DNA from: Holacanthus passer
Taxonomy: Eukaryota; Chordata; Actinopteri; Pomacanthidae
Length of the DNA stretch: 64,000 nt
Direction of reading: 5' to 3'
NCBI GenBank assembly: GCA_025331565.1
Contig: JAFREQ010000090.1
Coordinates: 3,393,501-3,457,500, forward strand
Shown: positions 1 through 19,473 of the stretch, piece by piece
Numbering within the stretch: the stretch's first letter is position 1
Layout of the letters: every line of letters begins with the position of its first letter
Program-made: the position numbers and the translations under genes
The notes under the pieces: generated by a model
Told to the model about the DNA's origin: nothing
Databases searched by the model: none
Seen by the model: the letters and a program-made list of their open reading frames with translations, nothing else

Positions 1-1526
1 TTAACTGGTTTTATCTCTACTCGTCTTTTATCTCTCAGCAGTCTGAAGACTGACCCGACCTGAAGCTCCAGTTTCTCGACTGTCAGTCTCAGTATTTTGC
101 TGCCAGCTTTTCTGTCCTCAGTCCGCTGTGGACTAATGCAGGACTTCTGCAACTACTGATGAATCACTTTGATGAAAGAAAATTTCTGAACATTAATAGT
201 GTAATAAATGTTCAAATATGTCATTTGCACACTTCAGCTGTAGGAAGAAACAGGTGTTTGTTTCTAATTTCCCTGTTTCATAAGTACTTTTTCATGTTTC
301 ACAAAAACATGACACATTCCCACTTCCTGTCTAGACAGGAAGTTAAAGGACAAAGCAATGGGGCCAGAGCATTTCCTTGTTCGTCAATTCTTGCTCTCCA
401 GAGGATGAACCTTTTCGATTTTAATGACCCCATGGACTTTCCTTTAGCGCCACCCTCAGACAGACTTGCTGTTTTTCTCTGACGATGAAGGTGACGGTTT
501 GTTTGTAGGATCAACAGAAGAAATGAGTCGGACAGTTTTTGCTGCGTCAGCGTTCAGATCAATAAACAACAGAAAGAATCAGAAAAACTGATTCATCATG
601 ATAAAATACTGATATAATTAAAGTCAGGTAGAAACTCTGGAATCAGGAGGGACAACAAAAGTGAAGGAGGTTTATATTCGGCGGTGTTAAACGTGAAAAT
701 GCAGGTTTGCTCCAGTTTCAGTTTGAATAAGTTGAAGCTCTGGAGTTTGAGTCCGATTCTCTGTGGTTCACTGAATAATTCAGGTGCACAGAGCTGCTGG
801 ATCGTGTGACAGCAGGTTATCAGCTCGGCTTCCACTCGCTCGCTCAGTGGGCTCAAATAGCACCTTTAGTCTTTAGCCTGTTTGTAGATCAGAGAAGCTC
901 CTTCACAAAGTGAGAAATCAAACCTGAGCACGAGACTAAAGATTAAAGCTGCAGCTTCTCTTCTTTCATGGTTTTCTGTTTGTGCCATTGATCCTGTAAT
1001 TCTTTCTGTGTTTTAAAGCTCTCTAGTGTCCAGTTCCACGTCTGTTTGTCCAGCATTTAAAAAAAGAAACAGAATCTGATTCGTCGATTGCTCTGATTAT
1101 GGTGATCAGCCTGAATGGTTTTCTGCCTGTTTTGCTGCTCGTGGTCACATGTGTACAAGTTCAGCTTCAACAGGGTCAGGCTGTTTCATTTCTTCAGTGC
1201 AGAGGAGGTGAAACTGTTTATTGTGTAGAAGTAAGAGGAAAGTAAACTAAGAGAATATCATGTAGTTTAGTTTTTTATTAGTGACCGCTGACGTTCATGT
1301 GGACGCACATGTTTGATCTGCCGCCGTCACGTCGTGTCCATGAGCTGATAACAGATCCAATATGTTTGATTCTTCACGTTCTGCTTCCGTCTCTGAGCTG
1401 ATGATCGAACATCACGAAGCCTCCAGTCAGGAGAAGTAAACTGTGATCCAGCTGTTGTGGATCAGCTGGTCCTGTGACGTCCTCGCTGAGGTCCAGCGCT
1501 CATGTGGATCTGGTTTTTCTCCTCAG
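1..1526 (+). other. Non-coding; probably ABHD12 intron 1 (part)
   Basis: No exon could be supported here. The first ABHD12 exon seen starts at 1,527 and its frame runs in from an upstream exon that should encode the cytosolic N-terminus, so this stretch is most likely the 3' part of ABHD12 intron 1. It ends in a normal CCTCAG acceptor at 1,521-1,526. Short open frames here have no recognisable protein content. Confidence 0.6.
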
Positions 1527-2886
1527 GTTGGGTCTGGTGGGGAAGCTGAAGAGGGTCATGTTGTGGCTGCTGGTCATCTACATCTCCATCCCCTTCATCA
1601 TCAAGCTCTGTCCATCCATCCAGGCCAAACTCGTCTTCCTCAACTTCGGTGAGTTTCCTTTGCTTTACACGAATGAGGAGGAAAAATCATCTGATGAGAG
1701 AAGATGGAACAGACAGACAGTCAGACACAGGGACAGTTTTCACTTTAAGGACATTTATATTGCGGGTTGTGTAAATGTGATCTTGAACAGGACTTGAACA
1801 CTCGTGTGTGTCTCAGTCTGCTGTCTGTCAGCAGGTCAAAGGTCAGACTCATGTTACTGCTGCTCTAAAGAAACTTGAAACCAGAGTGAGTGGACAGGAA
1901 GTGGGTGGGGACACACAGTGATTGACAGCTGGCGTAACAGGAGATGACACATGACGGAAGTGTCAGCAGTCATGTGATCAGTCACTGACCTCTGACCTCT
2001 GCTTCCCCACACACACAGTGAGGATGCCCTACTTCATCGACCTGAAGAGGCCTCTGGACCAGGGACTGAACCACACACACAACTTCTACCTGGAGCCCGA
2101 GACCGGACTCAGGATCGGAGTCTGGTAGCACACACACACACACACACACAAAACAACAAGTAGTAACTTTTGGATACAGTTATTCAGATCCAGGTTCCTG
2201 AACAAATGTTTTAGTGTTTGTTAGTTTGTCTTTGCAGGTTTTAGCCGACATCCACATTCACAGCTGAGCCTGAAAAGTGCAGACTCTCTCAGACAGACAG
2301 AAATTCTGAGGATTTATTAGACTGATGGTCGTAGTTCACTGATGGTTGTTCAGACGGTGCTGACTGACTGCTCCTCACACTCCCCCTCCCTCACCTGACC
2401 CGTCGATCAGCTCCTCTTCCTTTCACCACCTCATCCATCTTTTAACTGAACTGGAAATACTATATACTTTCCTATACAGGCTAAAGATCAAGTGCGGTTT
2501 GGCATAAGATACATGTTTCAAATGTGAGACTGATCGACTAATTGATTAACGGACTAGTGTTTTCAGCTGCACTTGTATAAACTGTTTAATTTTAACTTAT
2601 AACTAAAGATACTATTTTGTAAACTCTTCATATGTTTGTGTGTAAAAATCTGAATTTGTAAAGTAACTAAACTGTCAGTTAAATATAGTGAAGTAAAAAG
2701 TCCAATATTTCCCTCAGAAGCAGAAAGACTCAAGTACAAAGTACCTCAAACTTGTACTTAAGTAAAGTACTTGAGTAAATGTAGTTACTTTCCAGCACGG
2801 CAAGCAAATATCAGCAGGTTCTTATGGATATTTTAATAGTACCTGACATATGTAGGTGTTCTGACACCGGTGCATCATGGGTAATG

Positions 2887-2919
<33 letters not shown>

Positions 2920-3051
2920 GTTTCAGGCACACGGTTCCTGCTCAGATGTGGAGAGAAGCTCAGGGGAAACATGGCGACTGGTACGAATCCAAGTTTAGCT
3001 CCACCCACTCTGTCATCCTCTATCTCCATGGAAACGCAGGGACCAGGTGAT

Positions 3052-3088
<37 letters not shown>

Positions 3089-3619
3089 TCTGTCACTGAG
3101 TGACGTTTGACCTCTGTGTGCAGTGTCATGTTGGTGTGTCTGACCTTTGACCTGTTTGAAAAACATGTCGTTTCTCTGCAGAGGAGGAGACCACAGAGTT
3201 CAGCTGTACAAGGTACAACACACACACCAGTGGTGAAAAGTAACTAAGTATATACCAAGTACTGAGTATATCTACTCAGGTACCTCAGATTTGTTTTTAC
3301 ATTTTCTGTTACTTTATGCTTCTACTCCACTACATCAGAGGGAAATATTGTACTTTTTACTCCAAGTTTTACTGGCTCATTTCAGAATGATGTATCTTGT
3401 GTTACTGGATTCAAATTATTGATGCATAAATGTTGTTGACTTCATGGATCTGATGTTAAAAACCACTAGAGGGCAGGAGACTGAACTCCTCTGTCTGTCT
3501 TCCTTCAGGTCCTCAGTTCATTAGGCTACCATGTAGTCACGTTTGATTACAGAGGTGAGAAGACGCTTCAGTCGCATATTTAATTAGCAAAGATGTTGAC
3601 TTTAATACTGTCAGTACAA

Positions 3620-3650
<31 letters not shown>

Positions 3651-3789
3651 ACGCAGGCTGGGGGGATTCAGACGGCTCTCCATCAGAGGGAGGGATGACA
3701 TCAGACGCTCTCTTCATGTATGATTGGCTGAAACAGCGGCTGGACAACAAAACACCGCTTTACATCTGGGGACACTCTCTGGGGACAGG

Positions 3790-3823
<34 letters not shown>

Positions 3824-3947
3824 GTTGTCGCCCATGAAGCGACTAAGAGGAATTATTTTTCTGAACATTCTTTTATAAAATCTGTTTGTTTTGTTTTACA
3901 GAGTTGCCACGAACCTGGTCAGACGGCTGTGTGACAGAGGTGCCCCC

Positions 3948-3992
<45 letters not shown>

Positions 3993-4730
3993 AGTGTGAT
4001 CAGTAAATGTCTGATGTATGAGGTCATTCAGAACCAGCAGGTCTGTGTCTCAGCTCTCTGAAGACTCGTTCACTCATTCAGCTCGATTTTAACCACAAAA
4101 ACTCACCAACCCCACAAACATCAGTTGTGATGTTGTGATGTTGAGTTTGAGGTCACAACACCTGATCGACCAACAGGCCGGCAGTGATGTCGTTGTCAGG
4201 TGATTCGGTCGCCTGTTTGCAGTTTGACTGTCTGATTCTTGAGTCTGATCTAAAGCTGAATTCACTGCAGAACATCAGACCTCTTCATCTGTGGACCATC
4301 ATTTTATTTTCTTCATTGTAAAGCTAAGATTCGCCTTCTCTCTTTTTGTCAACATTATTGATGACAGTCATTTAGTTTGAATAAACTTTATTGGCATTTG
4401 ACGAACTGATCAGGGTTCAGTGTTTCCGTTCATCGAGCTCCACGATGTGACTGTTTGAATCTGTAGTCTGATGATGGAGCGTCTGTTTGCAGAGAGATTA
4501 AAACATGTTGAGACTTCAAACGACCTGAGCACACACATATCAAACGGTTTACGCTCAAATATGAATATTGGTCTATAATTATTAATCAGTTTCTCACAAG
4601 TCCCCAATTTAATTGAAGCAATAATGAATCACTTATCATTGTATTTTCAGGAAGTCCTCCAGACGCTCTGATCCTCGAGTCTCCATTCACCAACATCAGA
4701 GAGGAGGCCAAGAGCCACCCCTTCTCCATG

Positions 4731-4765
<35 letters not shown>

Positions 4766-6012
4766 CAGCTGTAGGTGTGTATTTTGTGTGTACTCAGTGT
4801 GTGTATTTTTCAGGTGTACAGATACCTGCCCGGTTTTGATTGGTTCTTCCTGGATGCCATCACAGCCAACAACATCCGCTTCGCCAGCGATGAGAAGTAC
4901 GTCACTTCCAGCTTCCAGTGACCTTTGACCCCTGAGCTTTAGTCACAACTAAAGATTCACAGGAATATTAAAGTTTTGTTGCAGCACAGGAGGAACTTCA
5001 GAGCCGTTGAGTTTCTGTCGTCTAAAGCTGGTGGGAATTTAAAATGTTGAAACAATAGTCAGACTTTTAGCTCTTTAGCAAAGAGCTGATTAACAGAGGA
5101 CAGATTAACACAGACTGAGGACAAAGTCCAGAGCAGGAGAGGACAGTTTACAGCATTACTACAGCCGCTGACCTCTGACCCCCCCCAGACACAAACTGTG
5201 TATTCTGGAGAGAGACAGACAGTAGCACAATGTCAGTAAAGGGTTAGGCCCCCTACTGTTGATTTGTGGTATTACACAACCCAGCAGTAATGTATGACGT
5301 CCCTGAATGTGACATTTAACTCAAACTGTGTTTATGTCTGTTTAGTGTGAATCATATCTCCTGTCCTGTGTTGATCCTCCATGCCGAGGACGACAGCGTG
5401 GTTCCCTTTCATCTGGGCAAAAAGGTTAAAGACGTTTGTAATGGTCACATTTACACTTTTACAAGATTTCTGTTGTTCGAACGTGAAAAGAAATGCAGAT
5501 CAAATCAAACTGTGAGTGCTCGTACGAAGACTGACCTCCTCCTCGTCTTCCTCCTCCTGCAGCTGTACAACATGGCCTCCCAGTCAAAGAGCCTCAGCGG
5601 TCACAAGGTTCACTTTGTTCCTTTCCCCTCCTCTCTGGCCTACAAGCACAAGTTCATCTACAGGAGCCCAGAGCTGCCAAACATCCTCAGGTACCAGCAA
5701 CAACACCACCACACAAAACTGCACTTTGTCACATGGGACAGATTTTGACTTCACGCTGAAGTCAGTGGAAGATTTACCCAGGAAACATTCATGTACATTT
5801 CTTTCAGCCTCACAAGCGAATCGGCTCATTGTGCTGAAATGAATAATTTTGCTTTTTGAAATGTTGCTGCGATCGAGCCGTCTGGTTTTTGTTTGCTTGG
5901 ACGTCCTGATGATGAAACTAACGGTTCCCTTCTCTGGTTTTTTTTTTTTTTTGGTTTTTGTTGCAGTGATTTCTTCGGCACAGCTCATCAACAGATGGAC
6001 GATTCAGCCTGA
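1527..6012 (+). CDS. abhd12: ABHD12, lysophosphatidylserine lipase (5' partial, 12 exons)
   Basis: Monoacylglycerol/lysophosphatidylserine lipase of the alpha/beta-hydrolase fold, an ER-membrane enzyme whose loss causes PHARC in humans (family knowledge). Exons: 1527-1648, 2019-2124, 2927-3046, 3182-3212, 3509-3554, 3657-3789, 3902-3939, 4651-4730, 4814-4896, 5346-5424, 5563-5690, 5967-6012. All have GT-AG ends and matching phases, and the stop is TGA 6010-6012. The first visible exon encodes the membrane segment (LWLLVIYISIPFIIKLCP). Exon 4 carries the HGNAG oxyanion-hole region and exon 7 the nucleophile elbow GHSLG (Ser codon about 3776-3778). Exon 11 has HAEDD with the acid, and exon 12 has YKHKFIY with the catalytic His. 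Human ABHD12 has 13 exons, so only exon 1 (start codon) is missing, off the window. CA or GT runs sit against several splice sites. Next to PYGB, tail to tail, as in human. Confidence 0.95.
2129..2918. repeat. ABHD12 intron 3 with CA run at its start and GT run at its end
   Basis: The intron between 2,124 and 2,927 opens with a CA run (about 2,129-2,150) a few bases after the donor. It closes with a GT run (2,889-2,918) eight bases before the acceptor AG at 2,926. The two runs are complementary in the transcript. Confidence 0.9.
2505..2800 (-). repeat. Short AT-rich interspersed element (TACTTGAGTAA family), copy a
   Basis: Part of a family found many times in this window and, to my knowledge, very common in percomorph genomes. 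Its hallmarks are a TACTTGAGTAAATG-type terminus, GTACCTCA, and AGTGAAGTAAAAAGT. It looks like a non-autonomous (MITE-like) element. I do not know its formal name. This copy lies in ABHD12 intron 3, reversed relative to the orientation called + here. Confidence 0.65.
3053..3087 (+). repeat. (CA)n microsatellite at ABHD12 exon 4 donor
   Basis: About 17 CA units beginning six bases inside the intron after the exon ending at 3,046. Confidence 0.95.
3228..3440 (+). repeat. Short AT-rich interspersed element, copy b
   Basis: Begins GTGGTGAAAAGTAACTAAGTA and contains the family words TACTTTTTACTCCA and ACTCCACTACAT. It lies in ABHD12 intron 5. Confidence 0.65.
3621..3648 (+). repeat. (GT)n microsatellite at ABHD12 exon 7 acceptor
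   Basis: A GT run ends at GTGCGCACGCAG, directly before the exon starting at 3,657. That exon encodes the catalytic-serine motif. Confidence 0.95.
3792..3821 (+). repeat. (CA)n microsatellite at ABHD12 exon 7 donor
   Basis: The donor GTACACACA itself merges into the CA run. It is complementary to the GT run on the other side of the same exon. Confidence 0.95.
3951..3990 (+). repeat. (CA)n microsatellite at ABHD12 exon 8 donor
   Basis: About 20 AC units after GTGCCCCCCCC, starting eleven bases into the intron. Confidence 0.95.
4735..4764 (+). repeat. (CA)n microsatellite at ABHD12 exon 9 donor
   Basis: It starts at the fifth base of an 83-nt intron (4,731-4,813). The other end of that intron is rich in GTGTGT, so both ends are complementary. 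Confidence 0.95.
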
Positions 6013-6545
6013 AAACACAGTTTACTCTCCCTCACACACACACACACACACACACACTACTATTTGTTTTCTCATAGGACTGAACATTCTCGCATGAACT
6101 GAACACAAACACATCATCATCATTCCGCTTTCTTTCCACATTCCTCTCACAACAGCACTGACATCACTGGGTTACCATGGTGACCGTTGCCGTGCATTCG
6201 GCCATATTGCGGCGAGGTGTTTTTGCGGACTGTAGAGCGAAGAGGAAGACGACGATCAAACCGAACTGGAGAACAAACAGATGTGAAGGAAGTGAAAAAT
6301 CTCTGTTTTTATCTTTTTAACATTTCATCATGTGGCGGCTCGACAAACCGAGTCGTCGGCCTGATTCTTAACAATCTGTGTGCTTTCATCGTTGGTTGTT
6401 TCTGTTGTCGGTTTATTTTTTTGGGTCCATCTGATCATGTCTGACTCTTCTGCCTCGTGGGGTCAGGATCCGGTTTGTTTTGAAAAAATGTCTTCTCAGT
6501 TTGAAGGCCTGTTACGACTTGAACTATGAATTAAATATTTGTTGT
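6013..6545 (+). other. ABHD12 3' UTR, with poly(A) signal near 6,530
   Basis: Follows the TGA at 6,010-6,012. A CA run lies at 6,032-6,057, and ATTAAA at 6,530-6,535 is the first reasonable poly(A) signal. The end is inferred, as no transcript is available. Confidence 0.55.
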
Positions 6546-6879
6546 TTTATGTATCTGAGATCTTGCTTTTTGCTGGTTTTGCTGGTTTTGGTGTTTTACA
6601 GGAGAAACAAACACTGAGTCTCTGACACCAAGTAGCAGTGTAAAACAAGTATATAGATCAAGGCTGCAACTAGCGATTCTTTTCATTATCGATTCATTTA
6701 ACGTCAAAATTGTGGGAAAAAAACCCTCAATTTCAGTCAATTTCCCAAAGTAAGGTTTTGTCCAACCAACAGTTCATAAATGACAGAAATGTCTTTCGAT
6801 CAACAAATCAATTCATCTGCAGCTCTAAACTAAATACTAAGACATTACGTTACTAAAGACGTTATTAGTGCAACAAAAG

Positions 6880-8757
6880 TTTATTGTCAGACGAGTTCAC
6901 TGCAGATACAGGACTTAATAAACTGACATTCAGGTTGAGCAAACATCGATTCTGAATGGACCACATTACCCACAAGACACCTGGGACGTCACACTGAGGC
7001 CTTTCGGTCACATTCAGATTTTTTTTAAAGAGTTGCAGAAAAAAAAAAAAGATTATAAACATCAGCCAAAGTGGTCGTTGAAGGTAATTAAACCCAGATT
7101 TAATGGACAACAATAACAGGACAGTGCTGAGTAGAACATCGTGGCTCCAACTCTGCAGACAGACAACTGGCTTGATTTTCCCAAACACACAAACGGTTTC
7201 AAGTCACAAACTTTTTCCAATCGCTGCCTTTAGTCTCATGTGACGGGAATGCAGCTGTAGCGCCATCAGCTGTATGAACAAAGCTTTTCACAACAATCCC
7301 AAATCGCTACAAACAACTGTCAGGGAAGAAAATAAATGGTCGACGTACAGCGAGACGACAGAACACATTCCAAGTTCTGTTGGAATGTCGGATCGGTCAA
7401 AAGTAGGAAAGAACGTCCAGTCAATGGGACAGATCGTTCTCATACCTGTGTCAGAAGTTCCGGTGTCAATGGAGCAAATATAAGTGTTGGAAGTCGATAA
7501 AGCACAAGATGGAACTAAAGTTTAAAGTCAATGAAATGACTGTTGAAGGTTCAATCAATTTGTTAACCAAGTAAAACTAAAGAAATGCAAGTCAATGGCT
7601 CAGAAGTAATTTCACAGCTCAACGGAGTCCACGCAAACCTTTTACTTTACCAACAGTATTTCTACATCATTGACTTGACTAAGTTCATGGATCTCTGAGT
7701 TTTAGGGTCAAAAGTCAACAGAACAAAAGTGAACCGTCAGCTGTGGTTTCACTGAGCGACTTTCTGCTCTACAGATTCTGAAAAACACGTTTGAAGATTT
7801 TAGTCCACGCAGAGAAACAGTAGAAGACAACAGTGACCTTTTGATTTGGCAACGAAACATCGTCTGTAACAGCGTAAAAAGCACAATAAACGGTTTTTAT
7901 GTCTGACTGTTAACTGTTCTACTCGAAGAGAAACGAAAGAATGACTTTACAAGATGAGATTAATATTTTACTCAATTTGCTTGAAAGTTTAAAAAAATAA
8001 GTCGAATCAGCCGCTGAGATTTGTGGCGTCCAAAACCTGAAACGTGGTCATGATGGTGCTGATGTTGGGAAAAACATTCTGTCACAAGAAAGTAATATCA
8101 CTTATTTTCCAATCAAACTTATTGTCTGATTCATGTCGATCAGTATTATTCAACATGAGCTCATTCACTAACACGTGATCACATGAAGTTCTATTCCAGC
8201 TCTGCAGGAGAGCAAGAGGATAAAGAGTCTGTTTAATGGTCCAAATCACAGAGGTTTCAGCTGCCTTCAAATGAGCCGAGTGGACAATATGTTGAAAGCA
8301 CAATTCATCTCTATTAACATCCAAACTCAGCAGTTACAGATTTACTCATACATTCATTCTTGACACTGTTGCATCAGTTTTAAACACAAGCTTTCATGAA
8401 TGTTTTCAAATGTGTCCGTTTTTCAAAATCAGTAATACATTAGTTAATTTGATTCTGAACTAAGACTGAAGACGAGCGTAAATATCTGACTTTTGAACCT
8501 TTTCATCTCAGAACTCTTCTGCCGTCAAACTGTGGAGACGTAGTTCACGTCAGCTGTAGTTTAACAACATGTAGCTGCTGAAACTTTCTGACTGTGAAAT
8601 GGGATAAACTGGTTTGACTGACATGAAGGTGCCAAAGAAAATTGACTAAAGCCCCATTTTTGAGTGAAATATTCCTTCGAGTGTGTTCAGAGATTCTTAG
8701 CTGTGAAGCTGGATCAGCTCCGCATCAGCTCGGGATCAGACGCCGCAGCCCGGCTCC
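6880..8757 (-). other. Probable PYGB 3' UTR with poly(A) signal at 6,880-6,885
   Basis: Read on the minus strand, AATAAA occurs at 6,885-6,880, about 1.9 kb after the PYGB stop. No coding exon, strong repeat or RNA gene was seen between 6,546 and 8,757. The long 3' UTR is an inference from the poly(A) signal. An earlier cryptic site is possible. Confidence 0.45.
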
Positions 8758-17393
<8,636 letters not shown>

Positions 17394-17640
17394 GTTTCCG
17401 CCCAGAGCCTCGGGACGAGGAGGGAGAGAGACGAAGGAGACACACCTGGCAGGTGAGGGAGGAAGAGGAGCAGCAACCCCGCCCCCTCCTGACTATGACC
17501 CCGCCCCCTGGATGGACGTCTCACTCTCAGACGTTTTCTGAGCTCCGATTTATCAGAAGTCAGTGAGTTTCCCGCCTGTTTTTTTTGTTTTAACATGAAC
17601 AAACAAAGATGGAGGCCGGAAGTGACACATGTTCCCCCTC
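17394..17640 (-). promoter_or_regulatory. PYGB 5' UTR and likely core promoter
   Basis: Upstream of the PYGB ATG (17,393-17,391). At about 17,606-17,630 the plus strand reads AAGATGGAGGCCGGAAGTGA. This is a YY1-like word joined to an ETS site (CCGGAAGT), typical of TATA-less vertebrate promoters. The exact start site is unknown. Confidence 0.45.
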
Positions 17641-18280
17641 AATTTGTACAGCGTGATGCAAAATGAAAAATGATCAGTTATCGATTAGTCTATATTGATT
17701 GGTATCAGCAATATTGATAGTGTTTTTTCATATTAAATGATGTCTTAATATTTTGCTTGTTTTTTGTTAAAAAAGTAACAACATTAACAATATCTACAGT
17801 GAAGTAAAAAGAAATGTTTGGGGTTTTTTTTTTTTTATCAGAAAATCAAGCATTTGACGTCTCTGAAGCTCAAAACAGGATCAGGTTTGTTTTTCAGAGC
17901 AAAACTGCATCCAGCAGAAATCTATAGTTTTCAAGTCCCATTTGTTTCTTCCTGTTTGTTTCCATCACATCTAAAGAACCGAGAAGATTCACATCAGGCG
18001 CCTTAGCTTTTGTTTTTTGCCACAATAGAACAGGAAGTAGATTTACTCTCTCCTGGTTCTCGAGGTGCAGCTGAATAAAACATTTACATCCTGTCTTTTT
18101 CTCGACTTCGATGAAAAGAGGTGAAGGACGAGTGTGATATATGTGAAAAACTATTCGATGAAAATGTCAACACTAATCTGCAAACACATCTCTGAAATTA
18201 AATTCTCCACATTTTACAGCAGCATACTGATTCATTTCTGAGTGAGTCATCTTCACTATGAAACATCTTTGACTGTCTGC
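17641..18280. other. Spacer between the divergent PYGB and BANF1 genes
   Basis: About 640 bp of AT-rich DNA with no exon, strong motif or recognisable repeat. Together with the flanking promoters it makes a head-to-head intergenic region of about 0.7-1 kb. Confidence 0.5.
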
Positions 18281-18414
18281 GTCCTGACGTCACGATCAGC
18301 GCGTCAGCCATATGGGTTCGTATTTCCGGGTTTCAGAATAAAATTCCTCCAGTACGAAGGAGAGAAACTTTTCTTGCGGTTCCTCGTGAAGTTTGCTGTG
18401 TTTTCTGAGCTCAG
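18281..18414 (+). promoter_or_regulatory. banf1: BANF1 promoter and non-coding first exon
   Basis: A full CRE palindrome TGACGTCA lies at 18,285-18,292. It is followed by an ETS-like TATTTCCGGG near 18,321-18,330 and then a probable 5' UTR exon ending in TCTGAGCTCAG before the donor GTGAGT at 18,415. A non-coding first exon fits the BANF1 gene plan. The start site is inferred. Confidence 0.5.
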
Positions 18415-19033
18415 GTGAGTCGAAGCCGCTTGTTGCCGCCGCAGGTGACTTTACCTGCCGTTTGTTGGCTTCTCTGTCCGGTCAGAGCTGCGGGTCGGTG
18501 GCTGGTTCTCGGTTGCGTTCAAGTTGAAACTGTTTGCCCGAAGCAGCCCGAACCTCCAGCACGTGAGGCGGGTCCAGACCGGCAGGACCAGTCCGGCGGG
18601 TCCGGGTCCAGGTCCAGGCCGCCGGTTCTGGACTCTCCTGGTTCTGGACCAGCAGAGTTCAGCATTAGACTGAAAACTGGTTCCATTGGAGCTGCTGGTT
18701 TTACTGGTTTCACTGTGAGACAACTGTTCTTCAGTTCTTCTTCACAGCTTCACTTTGTTTCTTTGATTCATTTAGTTTATTTTAACCAAATAAACCTGAA
18801 ACAGGAAGGGCCATTTTACTACAAAATAAAAGCCTCATTCATTCTGAAACTACTCAGAAATCTTTAGACGATTAATCGATATCAGAGGGTCAATATTTGC
18901 TGTTTACTTTTACAGAAAAGCAGCAAATTGTCACTTTAGAGAAAAATTATTTCAGTGTTTTTGGTGAAAAACATGAATTCAAACTCCTTTTAAACTGACT
19001 TTACTGTTGAAATGAATGAAATGATGCAGACGT

Positions 19034-19146
19034 CACTCTGACTCTGGTTCTGACTCTGGTACTGACTCTGGTACTGGCTCTGGTTTTGACTCTGGTTCTG
19101 ACTCTGGTTCTGACTCTGGTACTGGCTCTGACTCTGGTTCTGACTC

Positions 19147-19190
<44 letters not shown>

Positions 19191-19465
19191 ACTCTGGTAC
19201 TGGCTCTGGTACTGGCTCTGGTTCTGACTCTGGCTCTGACTCTGGTTCTGACTCTGGTACTGGCTCTGGTTTTGACTCTGACTCTGGTTCTGGCTCTGAC
19301 TCTGGTTCTGGCTCTGACTCTGGTACTGGCTCTGGTTTTGACTCTGGTTCTGACTCTGGTACTGGCTCTGACTCTGGTTCTGGCTCTGATTCTGGTTCTG
19401 GTTCTGGTTCTGGTTCTGGCTCTGATTCTGGTTCTGGTTCTGGTTCTGGCTCTGACTCTGGCTCA
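19034..19465 (+). repeat. TCTGGT/TCTGAC hexamer array upstream of the BANF1 coding exon
   Basis: About 72 hexamer units (TCTGGT, TCTGAC, TCTGGC, ACTGGC variants) ending nine bases before the BANF1 ATG. No AG dinucleotide occurs on the plus strand within it, and CTGAC recurs many times. The long open frames on both strands here (19,033-19,710 minus, 19,086-19,514 plus) are by-products of the repeat. Confidence 0.95.
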
Positions 19466-19473
19466 TGTTCAGG

